Assembly: GCA_046496815.1 (NCBI GenBank)
Contig: JAWOGN010000176.1
Coordinates: forward strand, 1 to 7,248
DNA length: 7,248 nucleotides
Direction: 5' to 3'
Source of the DNA: JAWOGN01 sp046496815
GTDB lineage: Bacteria; Desulfobacterota; DSM-4660; Desulfatiglandales; Desulfatiglandaceae
The translations under genes were made by a program, and so were the position numbers. Shown in pieces: positions 5,860 through 7,248 of the stretch (positions are counted from its first letter, which is position 1; each line of letters starts with the position of its first letter). The notes beneath the pieces were generated by a model. It did not search any database. It was not told the origin of the DNA and was given only the letters and a program-made list of their open reading frames with translations.

Positions 5860-6387
5860 ATGTTAACCGTTTCTCGGACCAAACAGCATTGGCAAATCAT
5901 TCTATGGACTGTGGCCGTTACCTGGGCCCTGTGGCTCGGGAGCAAATGGTATTTCCAGGATTGGTTCACGGATCCTTTTAAGTACCCTGCCAAAGCGGCT
6001 TCCCTCTCGGCCATGGTGTTGATGTGCTGGTGCACGGTGCTTTCGACGCGATGGCGTCTTTTGGAAGACTTTTTTGGGGGATTGGATAAGGGTTATCAGG
6101 TCCACAAGCGGCTCGGGCGCTGGAGTTTCTGGATCATTCTCCTCCATCCCCTTTGCCTGGCTGCGGATCGGCTTCCCGGGCTGGGCACCTTTTTCATGGA
6201 CATGTGGTTCCGGGCACCGAAAGGTGATCCCTATCTTGTGGGGCAGAACTTCGGCGTGGCCGCGTTGCTCGTTATGGGAAGCCTGATCGCCTTTACGCTC
6301 TGGATTCCGTTGCCCTATCACATCTGGAAGCACACCCATGAATGGTTCGGGCTTGTCTTGCTTCTCATGATCATCCACATCTTTTGA
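5860..6387 (+). CDS. Ferric reductase-like transmembrane domain (cytochrome b part), ended by an in-frame TGA
   Basis: These 175 residues form the membrane half of a ferric reductase/NADPH oxidase-like flavocytochrome. Membrane segments run at about 13-28, 47-62, 86-101, 131-150 and 161-175. Probable bis-heme ligands are His82 (YQVHKRLGRW) and His96 (LLHPL) in one helix, and His158/160 (KHTHEWFGL) and His173 (IIHIF) in another; the 13-14 residue spacing is that of the family. Such proteins carry electrons from cytoplasmic NAD(P)H via FAD and two hemes across the membrane to ferric iron or oxygen. The TGA at 6385-6387 ends the frame right after IIHIF, but the same frame stays open from 6388 to the window edge and encodes the FAD/NAD domain, so this is one gene interrupted by a single codon. 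A product ending here would lack the flavin domain and be non-functional as an oxidoreductase. The gene lies 180 nt after the ATPase remnant. Confidence 0.88.
   Translation: MLTVSRTKQHWQIILWTVAVTWALWLGSKWYFQDWFTDPFKYPAKAASLSAMVLMCWCTVLSTRWRLLEDFFGGLDKGYQVHKRLGRWSFWIILLHPLCLAADRLPGLGTFFMDMWFRAPKGDPYLVGQNFGVAALLVMGSLIAFTLWIPLPYHIWKHTHEWFGLVLLLMIIHIF
6385..6387 (+). other. In-frame TGA inside the ferric reductase-like gene
   Basis: TGA is codon 176 of a frame that is otherwise open across 463 codons; both sides belong to the same protein family and the same frame, so a substitution rather than an indel explains it. It follows heme-ligand candidate His173 by three residues. A weak 5-bp hairpin (GCGAA 6403-6407 with TTCGC 6419-6423) starts 15 nt downstream, where a bacterial SECIS would sit, but its 11-nt loop lacks the typical GGUCU-like motif. 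Nonsense mutation is the simplest reading; selenocysteine or readthrough is less likely. Confidence 0.75.
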
Positions 6388-7248
6388 GTGAATGCCGATG
6401 TCGCGAAATACCCTTTTCTTCGCTTTTGGGTGTATGCGCTGCTGGCCTTTTCAGCAGGTGCTTTTATATATATCCGGTTCCTGTGCCGTTTCTTTGGCCC
6501 GCGTTACGCTTATGAAGTGGCGCATATCGAGCGCATCGGGGACATCCTGGAATTGCTCTTTTCGCCTCGCGGCAAGCAGATGGATTTCCGGCCCAGCCAG
6601 TTTGTCTATCTCGTGGTGAACAAGCCGGCCATTTCCCCTGAGCCGCACCCCTATTCCATTGCTTGCGGCTACAACCTCGAGGGTAATTTCAAGTTGGGCA
6701 TCAAAGAGGCGGGAGACCACACCCGTACACTCCTTGGCCTGGAAAAAGGCGATCCGGTGACCGTGTGCGGACCTTACGGCCGGTTCAGTGATAAGTTCCT
6801 CGGTGCAAAACGGGATTGCATCTTCATCGGCGGTGGTATCGGCATTACGCCGTTTATCGGAATGTGGCATGTCGCGCTTCACTCCGAGGAGCGACTGGAT
6901 TGCGAAGTCATTCCTGAAAGATTGCGGTCGACCCATCCTGAAATTATCAGAACGTGGAAGAGCCCCCGGGTGGCCCTCTTCTATGTGTGCCGCACGGTGG
7001 ACCAGGCCGCTTTCGATGAAGATATCCGCCGCGAGGTCTTACTCAGTCACTTTTACGGCTTTAATGCCATGGAGGAGCGCGGGCACCACTACGAGCTTTA
7101 CCTCAGTTTGGTCCAAGCCCGCTTTTCGGCCCAATATGTTGCCGGCCGCGTTCGGGGGAGGATACCGGAGAGAAATATCTTTCTTTGCGGGCCTTCGCCC
7201 ATGGTTGACGCTCTCATCAGGCAGTTCAACGCGCTGGGTGTTCCGGAA
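6388..7248 (+). CDS. FAD/NAD(P)-binding domain of the ferric reductase-like protein, cut by the right edge
   Basis: This continues, in the same frame after the TGA, the flavocytochrome begun at 5860. It starts VNADVAKYPFLRFW, then a last membrane helix (YALLAFSAGAFIYIRF), then the ferredoxin-reductase-type domains: RPSQFVYLVV, the FAD-binding HPYSIACG (codon 263 of the whole gene), CGPYGRFS, the NAD(P)-binding GGGIGITPF (codon 324) and the late CGPSPMVDAL (codon 443). The frame is still open at the right edge, but the CGPSPM motif is near the end of these proteins, so only about 20-40 residues should be missing. All cofactor motifs are intact, which suggests a recent lesion or an expressed readthrough product. 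A separate start at GTG 6388 is conceivable, but there is no ribosome site before it, so I do not regard it as an independent gene. Confidence 0.87.
   Translation, partial: MNADVAKYPFLRFWVYALLAFSAGAFIYIRFLCRFFGPRYAYEVAHIERIGDILELLFSPRGKQMDFRPSQFVYLVVNKPAISPEPHPYSIACGYNLEGNFKLGIKEAGDHTRTLLGLEKGDPVTVCGPYGRFSDKFLGAKRDCIFIGGGIGITPFIGMWHVALHSEERLDCEVIPERLRSTHPEIIRTWKSPRVALFYVCRTVDQAAFDEDIRREVLLSHFYGFNAMEERGHHYELYLSLVQARFSAQYVAGRVRGRIPERNIFLCGPSPMVDALIRQFNALGVPE

Noticed and set aside
5902..6378. 158-codon - strand frame antisense to the reductase
   Set aside because: No recognisable domain; the + strand frame carries clear heme-ligand helices.
6403..6423. SECIS element downstream of the in-frame TGA
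   Set aside because: Only a 5-bp stem with an 11-nt loop and no GGUCU-like apical motif or bulged U; kept as a question, not annotated as an RNA element.
1..7248. CRISPR array, tRNA, rRNA, insertion sequence ends
   Set aside because: No regularly spaced repeats, cloverleaf-like sequences, rRNA motifs or transposase fragments were found by reading both strands.

Overview
The window looks like chromosomal DNA of a Gram-negative, probably anaerobic bacterium. I would guess a Desulfobacterota (sulfate-reducer-like) lineage, from the style of the sensor kinase (SLAAMG...VAHDMKTPL), the YdjM-type membrane protein, the P2-type ATPase and a dispersed GTCAT/ATCCAG-flanked REP-like hairpin. This placement is inference. 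I see no rRNA, tRNA, CRISPR array, transposase or phage gene.

Layout. At the left end (1-1601, + strand) is a compact cluster. It holds the 3' part of a PadR-family regulator, a TauE/SafE-type membrane transporter whose start codon overlaps the PadR stop (ATGA), and, 19 nt further on, a small unrecognised protein with two CxxC pairs. From about 1412 to 4341 genes run on the - strand: a degraded SRPBCC/polyketide-cyclase-like gene that overlaps the CxxC gene tail to tail, an intergenic stretch with a 12-bp palindrome and a REP-like hairpin, an intact orphan membrane sensor histidine kinase, and a YdjM-like (DUF457) membrane hydrolase with a TTG start. From about 4438 to the right edge genes are on the + strand: the C-terminal part of a P2-type cation ATPase that has lost its N-terminal half, then a ferric-reductase/NADPH-oxidase-like flavocytochrome. 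The latter is split by an in-frame TGA and runs off the right edge.

How the genes work together. The one clear functional unit is PadR + TauE (+ CxxC protein), a regulator most likely controlling its own export permease. The remainder is striking for damage. The ATPase lacks the A domain and phosphorylation site, the SRPBCC protein seems to have lost its middle and tail, the flavocytochrome has an in-frame UGA three residues after a probable heme ligand, and the YdjM-like protein lacks the His of its HxxxD motif. The simplest reading is a chromosomal region undergoing rearrangement and gene decay. The main alternative worth testing is that the UGA is read through or encodes selenocysteine. 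I found no convincing evidence for a wholly new multi-gene system. The best candidates for something undescribed are the CxxC protein linked to PadR-TauE and the UGA-interrupted reductase.
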